Assembly (NCBI RefSeq): GCF_013402795.1
Contig: NZ_CP058595.1
Location: forward strand, 3,202,001-3,266,000
Direction: 5' to 3'
Origin: Costertonia aggregata
GTDB taxonomy: Bacteria; Bacteroidota; Bacteroidia; Flavobacteriales; Flavobacteriaceae
Length of the DNA stretch: 64,000 nt
How positions within the stretch are numbered: position 1 is the stretch's first letter; every line of letters starts with the position of its first letter. The position numbers and the translations under genes were made by a program. Below the pieces are notes generated by a model. The model made no database searches and was not told where the DNA came from. It worked only from the letters and a program-made list of their open reading frames with translations. Below are positions 1 to 8,888 of the stretch, one piece after another.

Positions 1-1286
1 TTTTTATATTGGGCAACACAAAAAACCTTCAAGACAATCTGAATGATTATGCTTCTTCACAATTGGAAGCTACGGTCAAATACTGGCGGAATTGGATTAA
101 GGCCTGTCAGTATGAAGGGGCCTTTGCCGATTCTGTTCGACGCTCTGCCCTCACACTGAAACTTTTGACGAGTAGCGAATATGGCGCTACCGTCGCAGCC
201 GCAACTTTTTCTTTGCCTGAAAAAATTGGCGGCACCCGCAACTATGATTACCGTTTCACTTGGATTAGAGATGCCGCCTTTTCAATGTATGCGTTTATGC
301 GAATGGGTTTTTTCGACGAGGCAAAAGATTTTATGCGGTGGATTCACAATTGTATAGAAGATAACCTCAATGGCGACATCGATTTGCAGATCATGTATCG
401 AGTCGATGGTACAAGGGATTTGACCGAAAAGGAAGTGAATCTCGAAGGATATGCAAATTCAAAACCGGTACGAATTGGTAACAAGGCCACGGAACAGCTG
501 CAATTGGATATTTTCGGCGAGTTGATGGATACCATATATCTTTTCGATAAATATGGCGAGCCTATCACATTTTCCTTTTGGGAACATATTGAGCAGCTAC
601 TGGAATTTGTCTGTAAAAACTGGAATTCCGCCGACCATGGCATTTGGGAAGTGCGCGAGACTAAACGACATTACCTTTACACGCGGGTCATGTGTTGGGT
701 GGCCTTGGATAGGGCTATTAAATTAGTTCGGAAGCGTTCTTTTCCTACCGATTTGGAACGATGGATAAAGAACAGAAACCTAATCCATAAGGATATTTAC
801 GACAATTTCTGGAACGAAGAATTGGACTCATCTGTTCATTTTAAAGATGCACAAACGGTCGATTCCTCACTTCTAATCATGCCATTAGTGCAATTTATAA
901 GTCCATATGATAGTAAATGGCTCAAAACTTTGAAAGTTATTGAGGACCAATTGAAGACCGATGTACTTATGTATCGGAATATGGATGACGAGATTTTAGT
1001 TAAAAGCCGTGAAACGGAAGGCACTTTTTTGGTCGGAGCCTTTTGGTATGTGGAATGTCTGGCACGTGGCGGACAATTGGAAAAGGCGACCCACTACTTT
1101 CAAAAATTGCTGGGCTATGGCAACCACCTCGGACTTTTCGCCGAAGAAATGGACGAGTCGGGGAGGCATTTGGGAAATTTCCCCCAGGCCTTTACTCATC
1201 TCGGACTGATTAGTGCAGCGTTCAATCTGCATCGCCAAAAACATAAAGCGAACTATACCATCGAAGATTCATACGATTTGTTTTAA
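1..1286 (+). CDS. Glycoside hydrolase family 15 protein (C-terminal part, cut by window edge)
   Basis: C-terminal two thirds of a GH15 (glucoamylase / trehalase-like) enzyme, which hydrolyses terminal alpha-glucosidic bonds with an (alpha/alpha)6 barrel. The frame is open to the left edge, so the real start lies outside; the first in-window start-like codon is a TTG at 9. Visible family landmarks are the WIRDA motif (about residue 85 from that TTG), GIWEVRE (about 212, general-acid Glu) and FAEEMD followed by GNFPQAFTHLGL (about 377, general-base Glu). Both catalytic Glu therefore appear present. Family members are usually about 600 residues; 425 are seen here. In bacteria this family often acts in trehalose or glycogen turnover, which would fit the stress-gene neighbours; that role is inference. 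Confidence 0.88.
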   Translation, partial: FILGNTKNLQDNLNDYASSQLEATVKYWRNWIKACQYEGAFADSVRRSALTLKLLTSSEYGATVAAATFSLPEKIGGTRNYDYRFTWIRDAAFSMYAFMRMGFFDEAKDFMRWIHNCIEDNLNGDIDLQIMYRVDGTRDLTEKEVNLEGYANSKPVRIGNKATEQLQLDIFGELMDTIYLFDKYGEPITFSFWEHIEQLLEFVCKNWNSADHGIWEVRETKRHYLYTRVMCWVALDRAIKLVRKRSFPTDLERWIKNRNLIHKDIYDNFWNEELDSSVHFKDAQTVDSSLLIMPLVQFISPYDSKWLKTLKVIEDQLKTDVLMYRNMDDEILVKSRETEGTFLVGAFWYVECLARGGQLEKATHYFQKLLGYGNHLGLFAEEMDESGRHLGNFPQAFTHLGLISAAFNLHRQKHKANYTIEDSYDLF

Positions 1287-1358
1287 AAATGGGAATCGTG
1301 ATTGGTAAATGGGTTTGTAATCAATTTTATAGGACAAAGCAAACCAACACCCTCAAAC

Positions 1359-1366
1359 TACTTTTG
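1359..1366 (+). promoter_or_regulatory. Possible -7 box of the SDR gene
   Basis: TACTTTTG matches the Bacteroidetes -7 consensus TAnnTTTG and lies 42 nt before the SDR start. No convincing TTTG -33 box is found at the usual spacing. Confidence 0.3.
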
Positions 1367-1407
1367 ACGCTTAGAATAATTTCTTTAAACAATTAAAAAT
1401 TGCAATA

Positions 1408-2226
1408 ATGGATTTAAAAATAAAAGGAAAAACAGCTTTAATTACGGGAGGTGATTCCGGTTTGGGTATAGAAACGGCGAAATTTCTGGTACGGGAAGGC
1501 GTCAATGTAGTTCTGTCCGATAAAGAGGATAATGAGGGTCTTCAAAACGCTGTTGACCAAGTTGAAAAGGAGTGCGAGCAAGGTGCTAGTGTAAAAGGCA
1601 TTGCAGCGGATATTTCAAACAATGATGAAGTATTAAAGCTTGCCGAACAAATTGATAAAGAATTCGGTGGGGCGCATATAATTTATCATTCCGCTGGGGC
1701 TAGAGGAGCGGCGGACGATTTTTTAAAGCTGACCGATGACGATTGGATGAAAACCATGGAGGTCGATTTAATGGGGGCGGTGCGAGTGGCACGCGCCTTC
1801 ATCCCCCAAATGCAAAAATTGAAGTGGGGGCGAATGATATTGGTTTCCTCTGAAAATGCGTTTCAACCGTATGAAGAAGAAAGTCCGTATAACGCTTGCA
1901 AGGCGGGAATCATCAATCTTTCCAAATGCCTGTCAAGAGCATATTCCAAGGAAAATATTCTATTTAACTGCATTTCTCCCGCCTACATTGAAACCCCGAT
2001 GACCGATGCTATGATGGAAGAGCTTGCCGAGGAGCGCGACTGTTCGGTCGAGGAAGCTGTCGATTGGTTCGTTAAAAATAAACGGCCCCACATAGCCATG
2101 GAGCGCAGGGGCAAACCGGAAGAAGTCGCATCGGTAGTAGCCTTTCTTTGTTCGGAGCACGCCAGTTTTATTAATGGAACGAATATCCGTATCGATGGGG
2201 GATCGGTTGAATCTGCTTTTGGATAA
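1408..2226 (+). CDS. SDR family oxidoreductase
   Basis: Classical short-chain dehydrogenase/reductase of 272 residues, a cytosolic NAD(P)-dependent oxidoreductase. The Rossmann dinucleotide motif TGGDSGLG is near residue 13, the NSAG-like segment reads HSAGARG, the catalytic Ser is in VSSENA, and the catalytic Tyr161/Lys165 are in SPYNACKAG. The C-terminal end GxxIRIDGGS is typical of the family. The ATG follows an A-rich leader as in most Flavobacteria. Substrate cannot be told from sequence. Its placement next to DUF2383, polyphosphate kinase and other stress-type genes suggests a general stress role (inference). Confidence 0.92.
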   Translation: MDLKIKGKTALITGGDSGLGIETAKFLVREGVNVVLSDKEDNEGLQNAVDQVEKECEQGASVKGIAADISNNDEVLKLAEQIDKEFGGAHIIYHSAGARGAADDFLKLTDDDWMKTMEVDLMGAVRVARAFIPQMQKLKWGRMILVSSENAFQPYEEESPYNACKAGIINLSKCLSRAYSKENILFNCISPAYIETPMTDAMMEELAEERDCSVEEAVDWFVKNKRPHIAMERRGKPEEVASVVAFLCSEHASFINGTNIRIDGGSVESAFG

Positions 2227-2424
2227 ACGATTGGCACTTGATATTTGTATCTCTATTGTCTCATCAAGATGTACAAAGTTTCATTAAGCGATTACAAAAT
2301 AGACCGTAGAACGTTTTGAGTTCATAAGTCGGGCTATTGCATCAATCCAAATTAACGGCAGCAGCTAATTTTAGGGAGATGCCAAACGGTAGGCAAATAA
2401 AGTTACCGGAAACAATTATTGAAG

Positions 2425-2874
2425 ATGAATACGGATATTAAAGAAATCGAGGATAGTCTAAACGACATCATTCAAAAAAACGAGGATGCGATAAAAGGCT
2501 ATGAAAAAGCGGCCGAAAACGCAGAGGAAATCGGGTTGCAAAGCTATTTTCAAAACAAGGCTTTGGAGCGACGGAATTTTTTGGTCGAATTGAAAGCTTC
2601 CGTACCCGACCTAAAGACCAGGGACGGAATTGAAGGAAGCACCACAGGCTCTATGCACCGCGCTTGGATGGATATGAAAGCCTTTTTTTCGGCAGATGAC
2701 GATGAATCGATGTTGGAAGAAGCGATTCGGGGCGATAAGGCCGCGGTAGAGGAATACAACGAGGTGCTTGCGGACACCCACCTACCCACAGTGGCCGCAG
2801 GAATTATAAGAAAGCAACGTGATTGGATCCAACAGGATTTGGAAAAAATCAAGTCCATGGAAGATGTTCGATGA
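2425..2874 (+). CDS. PA2169-family four-helix-bundle protein (DUF2383)
   Basis: Predicted 149-residue all-helical, ferritin-like protein of the DUF2383/PA2169 type. An in-frame TTG lies two codons upstream, but the ATG at 2425 is preferred. Two helical pairs are separated by a Gly/Ser-rich linker around residues 68-76; the second half has the characteristic EEAIRGDKAAVEEYNE segment. The function of the family is not established; such proteins recur in stress-tolerance gene groups. A second member of the family lies at 10829-11281 on the other strand. A strong terminator follows 36 nt after the stop. Confidence 0.82.
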   Translation: MNTDIKEIEDSLNDIIQKNEDAIKGYEKAAENAEEIGLQSYFQNKALERRNFLVELKASVPDLKTRDGIEGSTTGSMHRAWMDMKAFFSADDDESMLEEAIRGDKAAVEEYNEVLADTHLPTVAAGIIRKQRDWIQQDLEKIKSMEDVR

Positions 2875-2909
2875 TATGGAACGTTCACAGTTATGTTTTA
2901 AAAAGTATG

Positions 2910-2930
2910 GCCCCTATCGGGGCTTTTTTT
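2910..2930 (+). terminator. Rho-independent terminator
   Basis: Perfect GCCCC/GGGGC stem with a 4-nt TATC loop followed by seven Ts. It closes the SDR-DUF2383 stretch. Confidence 0.85.
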
Positions 2931-3003
2931 GTTGATATATTAAATGTTTAATCAAGGATGTTTTAAAATTCATTTGACAAAACATCCCAAAAAATCCAAA
3001 ACT

Positions 3004-3321
3004 ATGATCTCAAATTATGAAAGTTGCATCAAAGCGTGCCAACAATGTTGGACGGATTGCCAAAATTGCCTATCTGAAATGGCAGGGAAAGAGAGCCACA
3101 ACGATTGTCCGACCTGTTGTTTGCTCTGTATCGAGGCGTGCTTGGCTTGTATAAAGTTTATGATAGCCGATAGCAGGTTTGCGCCTGAGTACGCACGACT
3201 ATGTGCTGAGGTTTGCGAATGGTGCGCCGAACAGTGTAAAGAGCACGATCACGACCATTGTAAGATTTGCGCCGCATCTTGTTTGGCCTGCGCACATGAA
3301 TGTCGAAAACATGCAGCCTGA
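3004..3321 (+). CDS. Cys-rich four-helix-bundle copper-binding protein
   Basis: A 105-residue protein very rich in Cys (pairs such as CQQCWTDCQNC, CPTCCLLC, CEWCAEQC, CKICAASCLAC). This pattern matches the four-helix-bundle copper storage protein (Csp / DUF326-like) family, in which Cys residues line the inside of a helix bundle and bind Cu(I). The frame is open 20 codons further upstream, but the ATG at 3004 gives the normal family length and directly precedes the first Cys-bearing helix. No signal peptide is seen, so a cytosolic copper buffer is likely. A bidirectional hairpin follows. Confidence 0.85.
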   Translation: MISNYESCIKACQQCWTDCQNCLSEMAGKESHNDCPTCCLLCIEACLACIKFMIADSRFAPEYARLCAEVCEWCAEQCKEHDHDHCKICAASCLACAHECRKHAA

Positions 3322-3344
3322 TTTTCAATTTTTGGTGCATAAAA

Positions 3345-3366
3345 AAAGTCGGCTTTGGGCCGACTT
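3345..3366. terminator. Bidirectional terminator between convergent genes
   Basis: AAAAGTCGGC / GCCGACTTTT stem with a short TTTGG loop. It lies between the convergent copper-protein and SYLF genes and has A/T tracts on both sides. Confidence 0.8.
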
Positions 3367-3391
3367 TTAAGTTTTTGGAATTTAAAAATTC

Positions 3392-3937
3392 TTATTGATC
3401 TAATTCATTCATTGGCGTATAGGTAAACTTTTGTCCACCGACCGAAACATCGGCCATAAGTCCGGCTTTTGGCATCGCCAGCACAATAACGCCATCGTTA
3501 TAATTCAGATTTTCCGAAACGCCTTGTTTAACGGCGGTTGCCGAAACTTCGCCCGAAAAGGTAAATTCATCGGTCTTGAATTCATTGAGCGCATCCTCGG
3601 TCTCAAAAAAGATGACTTCCGCTAACGCCTGGCCACCAATTTGAAAACCGACATCGACTTTTTTGAGATTCGCCATCCCAACGGCAGTTCCATTTTCATA
3701 GACGACGCCGTTTCCGGAGGCGGCTCCGATAATGAATCCACCTTCGCCCACATTTGGGAAAATTACGTAGCCTTCGGCCGTATCAAAATAGTTCTCCAAG
3801 CCGCTATCCTTGGTCAGCATTTCTTGTTTTGCTTCTTCGGCATCGTCCATAATGCGTTGGTCATCAGCGTTTTGGGCAGCCACGCCGACCGTCAACATTA
3901 AGGCCAAAACCATTGTAATCGATTTTAACTTTTTCAT
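3392..3937 (-). CDS. Lipid-binding SYLF domain protein
   Basis: A 181-residue exported protein with an N-terminal signal peptide (hydrophobic residues 5-20, ending VAAQ). The rest is a SYLF/Ysc84 domain: the segments AEGYVIFPNVGEGGF, GxGVVYENG and a Gly-rich C-terminal sheet are typical. Domains of this family bind phosphoinositides or phospholipids in eukaryotes; the role of periplasmic bacterial versions is unknown. It stands alone, convergent with the copper-protein gene. Confidence 0.85.
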   Translation of the reverse strand: MKKLKSITMVLALMLTVGVAAQNADDQRIMDDAEEAKQEMLTKDSGLENYFDTAEGYVIFPNVGEGGFIIGAASGNGVVYENGTAVGMANLKKVDVGFQIGGQALAEVIFFETEDALNEFKTDEFTFSGEVSATAVKQGVSENLNYNDGVIVLAMPKAGLMADVSVGGQKFTYTPMNELDQ

Positions 3938-4198
3938 ACTTCGTGTTTTAAATTAATAATTTGCTTTATTGACCAGCCAATCCATTGAGGATTACATTTC
4001 TAGTCAAGGCAAATCTATTGGAAACACGATTTTTTGGTTGACGCTAAAACTGGAAATTTTAATTGTTTTCCTAAAAGAGAAACTTACGGGCATTAAACCT
4101 CGTAAAACCTTAATTTAAGCACACATTAAGATTTATAGGGTTCAAATTCGGTAGATAACAGATGTATCTTTAAAACTGATAATTTAAAACGATAAGAT

Positions 4199-4348
4199 AT
4201 GGATGATAAAAAGAATTCAGTAGAAAAAGAACAGAACGATGCGTTTACAGGTCAGTCGGCCACTAAGGAGAGTGCGGACCCCAAACACACCGATAAAAGG
4301 TGGTACGAAATAAAGGAAACCAAAGAGGGCGGACGTAAAAAGTCTTAA
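4199..4348 (+). CDS. Small basic/acidic hypothetical protein (49 aa)
   Basis: Short reading frame starting MDDKKNSVEKEQ and ending GGRKKS. It is hydrophilic, has no membrane segment and no recognised domain. It is supported by its position: an AT-rich leader with a TATCTTTA element about 30 nt upstream, and a strong terminator (4475-4506) downstream with no other gene between. Composition (K, E, D, S rich) resembles small stress-induced proteins. Comparable small hydrophilic frames occur at 13645-13788. Confidence 0.5.
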   Translation: MDDKKNSVEKEQNDAFTGQSATKESADPKHTDKRWYEIKETKEGGRKKS

Positions 4349-4474
4349 GGCGAACATTTTATTGAAGAATTGTATTATGGTGTATCTAGACTATTAAAAT
4401 GCAATCGAATTGTAATTACTTCAAATTTTCCACAAATCTTAATAAATAGGTATTTTCAATTTTCCTCGTTCAAG

Positions 4475-4506
4475 AAGGCCGTTGCCGTTGGGTGGCGGCC
4501 TTTTTT
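4475..4506 (+). terminator. Rho-independent terminator
   Basis: AAGGCCG / CGGCCTT stem (4475-4481 and 4496-4502) running into a T tract. It lies downstream of the 49-residue gene and upstream of the helicase ATG at 4584, which argues against any helicase start upstream of the hairpin. Confidence 0.75.
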
Positions 4507-4583
4507 ATTCCGCAAGGATCGTTTTAGGAAACGCCATTAATCCCGTAACTTTGTATTTCCAAAAGATTTCCCCTAATTCAATT

Positions 4584-6641
4584 ATGCAATCAGATCACAA
4601 ACTTAATGACGGCCAGCAAAAGGCCGTTGAATTCAATGGCAAACACCTTTTGGTGCTGGCAGGTGCCGGAACGGGTAAGACCCGGACGATAATTGCCAGA
4701 GCCGCTTATCTTATCGAACGCGGAGTAGACCCTTCGAAAATCCAGATTCTGACATTTACCAAAAAGGCGGCCAACGAAATCGTTGAACGGGTCAAATCGA
4801 CCTTACCGCAATCAAACGGAAATAATTTAAGCGGCGCAACCTTTCACTCGTGGTGCAATCAATTAATCGTACGGTTTCCGAACTTATTCGGTGCGGCAAG
4901 TTATACGGTTATCGACCCCGATGACCAGTTGAGCATCATGAAAATGGTCTGTGGAAACCACAATCTGGAATTCGGCAAACTCCGAATAAAACCGCAAGAA
5001 CTCATTGATGTCTATTCCTTTGCACGTAATACGAAAAAGAGCCTGACCGAATCGTTACGCCAAAAACTGTTCAAGAACAGAAAGGATGGGGACACCGATT
5101 ACGAACTGAAAACAATAAAGCCGCATGTTGAAAAGTTGCTTCGAGCGTATCAGGCAAAGAAAGCAGAGCAGCGGTATTTGGATTATGATGACCTTTTGTT
5201 GGTCGTGGCGACCCAATTGAAGGACAACCAAGAGGCACGGTCGATTTTAGCACAACATATAGAATATCTTTTGGTGGATGAGATGCAAGACACCAATCCC
5301 TTGCAGTGGACTTTGCTAGACCCTTTTGTTTCGATTTGCAAACTTTTTTGTGTGGGGGATGACGCACAATCGATTTATTCCTTCCGCGGTGCCGATTTTA
5401 AGAACGTACATCTTTTCAAAGATCGCGTCCCGGAATCGGAGGTTTATAAATTGGAAAAAAACTATCGATCTACGCAAGAGATTCTCGACATTTCAAATTG
5501 GCTCTTGGAAAAGTCGCCGATTGAATACAACAAAAAGCTGGAAGCAATCCGTGGTACTGGAGAACTTCCGCAATTGGTCAATGTGAGCGATGAATGGCAA
5601 GAAGCGAATTGGGTCGCCGATGAGATCCTAAAAAATTATACCGATGAAGACCGAATGTTTTCGGACCATCTCATACTATCCCGTTCGCAGTATTACGCTA
5701 AATCCTTGCAAGCGGTCTTTATCCGAAGGAAGATTCCCTATGTTACCTACGGAGGGCGTAAATTTATGCAAGCGGCCCATATAAAGGATTTAGTTTCCTT
5801 GTTGCGCATCGTAAACAATCCTTATGACGAGATCGCTTGGATTCGGTTTTTAACCTTTCAAGAAGGCATTGGGGAAGTACGCGCTTCGCGGATTCTGCAA
5901 CAGGTTATTGAAAAAATCGATGTAGAGGAAATTCCCAGTATTTTCCAAAACGCTATGCCCGGAGAAGATGGAAAAAAAATAGCCGAGTTGTATGAATCCA
6001 TTAAAGAAAAAGACGATGTCGGTAAAATGGTCGATATGGCTTACGAGGCTATGGCACTGGGTCTGGCCTTTCGCTACCGTCGTGATTGGGAGGAAAAGCG
6101 TAAGGGCGATTTCCCCGTTTTAAGATTGTTGGCCGACAGCTACCCAACCTTGGGCGAATTCATTGGGGAAGGCCTATTGGACAACTCGGAACAAATGAAC
6201 GGGGTCAACGTCTTGAGCGAATCAAAATTGAACACGGCAGAAAATAAAGACCACGTAATTATTTCGACCATCCATTCCGCCAAAGGTTTGGAAGCCGATG
6301 TTTGTATTGTGCTGAATGTTTCCCCAAAGGCATTTCCATCGGCCTGGTCGTTGGATAATTTAGAGGAAATCGAAGAAGACCGCCGTGTGCTCTATGTTGC
6401 CATGACCCGTGCCAAGAACCGATTGATTTTGACACGCAATACATCATCGATTACGGCCGTGCACAATCGTGCCCTACCCACTCCAGGAGGTCAAAAGACA
6501 TCCGATGCCGAAACGTATTTTTTGAATGAATTGCCAGATGCCTTGGTCGAACAAAAAACCATTGCCCATCAATTCGGAAAAGTTCGCGACGCGGAAACTC
6601 CCAATACCATCGACCTTTCTTCGGGTATGGATTTCAGTTGA
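4584..6641 (+). CDS. UvrD/Rep-family ATP-dependent DNA helicase
   Basis: SF1A DNA helicase of 685 residues. Motifs in order: Q-motif region LNDGQQKAVE, Walker A AGAGTGKT (about 27-34), motif Ia LTFTKKAANE, Walker B LLVDEMQD (about 230), motif III GDDAQSIYSFRGAD, motif IV region LEKNYRSTQ, motif V STIHSAKGLEAD, motif VI VAMTRAK. All expected catalytic motifs look intact. The frame is open 34 codons further upstream, but that region contains the preceding terminator, so the ATG at 4584 is chosen. Likely acts in DNA repair or replication; whether it is chromosomal UvrD or an accessory copy cannot be decided here. Confidence 0.92.
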   Translation: MQSDHKLNDGQQKAVEFNGKHLLVLAGAGTGKTRTIIARAAYLIERGVDPSKIQILTFTKKAANEIVERVKSTLPQSNGNNLSGATFHSWCNQLIVRFPNLFGAASYTVIDPDDQLSIMKMVCGNHNLEFGKLRIKPQELIDVYSFARNTKKSLTESLRQKLFKNRKDGDTDYELKTIKPHVEKLLRAYQAKKAEQRYLDYDDLLLVVATQLKDNQEARSILAQHIEYLLVDEMQDTNPLQWTLLDPFVSICKLFCVGDDAQSIYSFRGADFKNVHLFKDRVPESEVYKLEKNYRSTQEILDISNWLLEKSPIEYNKKLEAIRGTGELPQLVNVSDEWQEANWVADEILKNYTDEDRMFSDHLILSRSQYYAKSLQAVFIRRKIPYVTYGGRKFMQAAHIKDLVSLLRIVNNPYDEIAWIRFLTFQEGIGEVRASRILQQVIEKIDVEEIPSIFQNAMPGEDGKKIAELYESIKEKDDVGKMVDMAYEAMALGLAFRYRRDWEEKRKGDFPVLRLLADSYPTLGEFIGEGLLDNSEQMNGVNVLSESKLNTAENKDHVIISTIHSAKGLEADVCIVLNVSPKAFPSAWSLDNLEEIEEDRRVLYVAMTRAKNRLILTRNTSSITAVHNRALPTPGGQKTSDAETYFLNELPDALVEQKTIAHQFGKVRDAETPNTIDLSSGMDFS

Positions 6642-6754
6642 GTTCGGGTTGATTTAATTTTCCGAAGTTTAAAGTATCTTTTGAGCTAATGTCCAATGGT
6701 TTCATAACAAACTGCGAACCTCATATTGCCTAATTTCGTTTTCTAAATTATATA

Positions 6755-8827
6755 ATGTTCGCCAAACAGAATTCTAAAGAAGTCAGATATAAAAATCGGG
6801 AAATCGATTGGCTCCGCTTTAACCATAGAGTATTGCAAGAAGCTTCCGATTTACGAAATCCGCTTTTCGAGCGATTGAAATTTCTGGCGATATTCTCCTC
6901 GAATTTAGACGAATTCTTTCGAGTGCGCGTCTCTAAGTTGAGACAACTTAAGAAGGTCGAGAAAAAAGTTCGTAAGCCATTGGGCTTAAAACCCAACAAA
7001 CTTCTAAAGGAAATAATATTTCAGGTTCATCTGCAACAAGAAGAATTCGGTGCCATTTTTCAAAAACAAATCCTCCCCGAACTCCGTTCGCAAGGCATTT
7101 CCTTTGTTGGCATTAATGGTTATTCGGAAGCCCAAAAATCCGAATTACGAAATTATTTTGATTCTCAAATTTCCAAGGGATTGACCATTCTTACCGGAGA
7201 GGAATTCGATATAGACGCATTTAAGGAGGGTCGTCAATATGTCGCTATCTTCAAAAAAGGGAGTTCGAGCGATTTGAGTTTCGTTGAGGTACCATCGGAA
7301 AAATTCGGCAGATTCATCGAAATACCTTCCTCTGATAATAGTACTTACTGCTATACGTATCTAGAGGATATAGTAAAATTAAATTTAGACCAAATATTCC
7401 CTGATGATAAGATTCAGCAAGTCGCGAATATTAAAATTTCAAAAGATGCCGAACTTTATCTTGATGACGAATATGAAGGGGATTGGGTCGAACAGATTTA
7501 TGCATCCTTGAAAAAACGGAAGGTAGGGCAACCAACAAGATTCCTATATGAACAAAATACGGATGCAGGATTTCTAAAGGCCATCAGAAAACGCCTGAAT
7601 CTCGGGAAAGTGGATATGATGCAAGGAGGCGAAAGGCATAATTTCAGCGATTTTATGGCCTTTTCCGATCCCACCGATAACCCCCAATTTCATTTTGAAC
7701 CGATGCCCCCTTTAAAACATAATGATTTTGAAAGTTCGTTAAACTTTTTTGACCTTATCAGTGCACGCGACTGCTTACTACATTTTCCTTATCAGGATTT
7801 TCATTATGTAGAACAATGGTTGGAGGAGGCTGCCATGGATGCCGAGGTTGTGTCCATACATATATCGCTATATCGAATTGCCGAAGAATCCAAATTGACC
7901 ACCGCATTGTTGAAAGCTTTGCAGAATGGAAAAGCGGTAAATATTTTTGTCGAAGCCAAAGCTCGGTTCGATGAAGCCAACAATATCAATTGGGGGAGAA
8001 AATTCGAGGAGAACGGGGGCAAGGTTTTTTATAGCTTTCCGAACATCAAGGTACACTCTAAAATTCTGTTGATTCAACGTCGGAACAGCGAAGGGAAATT
8101 GAAAGGCTATGCCTATATCGGTACTGGAAATTTTAATGCTCAAACGGCCAAAATTTATTGTGACCATGCCCTTTTTACGGCCGATAAGAAATTGATCCGA
8201 GACCTTGAACAGGTTTTCAGGGTGTTAAAAAGAGAGCTTCTACTACCCAAACTGAAAAAACTTATTATCTCTCCTTTCAATGCCCGAATTGCTTTTGAAA
8301 AATTGATTCAACGGGAAATCGATAATGCCAAAAATGGGCTTCCGGCCTGTATAATTGCTAAAATGAACAGCTTGGAGGATAGGCGAATGATCGACTGGCT
8401 ATATCAAGCGAGTAATGCTGGAGTTCATATTAAATTGATAGTTAGGGGCTTCTGCTGTCTGATACCGCAGGTAAAGGGACAAAGCGAAAATATAAATGTG
8501 ATTAGCATTGTTGATCGGTTTTTGGAACATGCCCGCGTTTTTTTATTCCATAATAATGGTAAGGAGGAGATGTTTATGGGCAGTGCCGATTGGATGACAC
8601 GCAATCTGGACAAGCGAATTGAAGTGATTACACCTATTTTGGACAAAGCCGCTTTTTTGGAATTAAAACAAATATTGGACTTTCAAATTGAAGATAATTT
8701 TAAAGCCCGAATTGTGGATGAAAATTCGAGCAACATGTATGTCCCACATGACAATAAAATTCCGGTTCGCTCACAATATGCCATCTATGAATATTTGAAA
8801 GATAAGCATGGTACGCCGCATGAATAG
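6755..8827 (+). CDS. ppk1: Polyphosphate kinase 1
   Basis: Full-length PPK1 (690 residues), which polymerises ATP gamma-phosphate into inorganic polyphosphate and can run in reverse. The N-terminal domain starts NREIDWLRFNHRVLQEA, with the SNLDEFFRVRV signature. The autophosphorylated His is H434 in KVHSKILLI; the second active-site His is H592 in EHARVFLFHN. The TGNFN and DWMTRNLDKRIE segments of the phospholipase-D-like catalytic domains are also present. It sits between a helicase and a GIY-YIG protein in the stress-type gene run. Polyphosphate is a known stress and starvation store. Confidence 0.96.
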   Translation: MFAKQNSKEVRYKNREIDWLRFNHRVLQEASDLRNPLFERLKFLAIFSSNLDEFFRVRVSKLRQLKKVEKKVRKPLGLKPNKLLKEIIFQVHLQQEEFGAIFQKQILPELRSQGISFVGINGYSEAQKSELRNYFDSQISKGLTILTGEEFDIDAFKEGRQYVAIFKKGSSSDLSFVEVPSEKFGRFIEIPSSDNSTYCYTYLEDIVKLNLDQIFPDDKIQQVANIKISKDAELYLDDEYEGDWVEQIYASLKKRKVGQPTRFLYEQNTDAGFLKAIRKRLNLGKVDMMQGGERHNFSDFMAFSDPTDNPQFHFEPMPPLKHNDFESSLNFFDLISARDCLLHFPYQDFHYVEQWLEEAAMDAEVVSIHISLYRIAEESKLTTALLKALQNGKAVNIFVEAKARFDEANNINWGRKFEENGGKVFYSFPNIKVHSKILLIQRRNSEGKLKGYAYIGTGNFNAQTAKIYCDHALFTADKKLIRDLEQVFRVLKRELLLPKLKKLIISPFNARIAFEKLIQREIDNAKNGLPACIIAKMNSLEDRRMIDWLYQASNAGVHIKLIVRGFCCLIPQVKGQSENINVISIVDRFLEHARVFLFHNNGKEEMFMGSADWMTRNLDKRIEVITPILDKAAFLELKQILDFQIEDNFKARIVDENSSNMYVPHDNKIPVRSQYAIYEYLKDKHGTPHE

Positions 8828-8842
8828 GAATAACTCCTAAAT

Positions 8843-8876
8843 TTTGTAAAATATCCATATTCCGTTGCTATTTTTG
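8843..8876 (+). promoter_or_regulatory. Bacteroidetes-type promoter
   Basis: TATTTTTG at 8869-8876 matches the -7 consensus TAnnTTTG, with TTTG at 8843-8846 in the -33 position (22-nt spacing, slightly long). It is 12 nt before the ATG of the GIY-YIG gene at 8889. Confidence 0.45.
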
Positions 8877-8888
8877 TATTCTGACTGT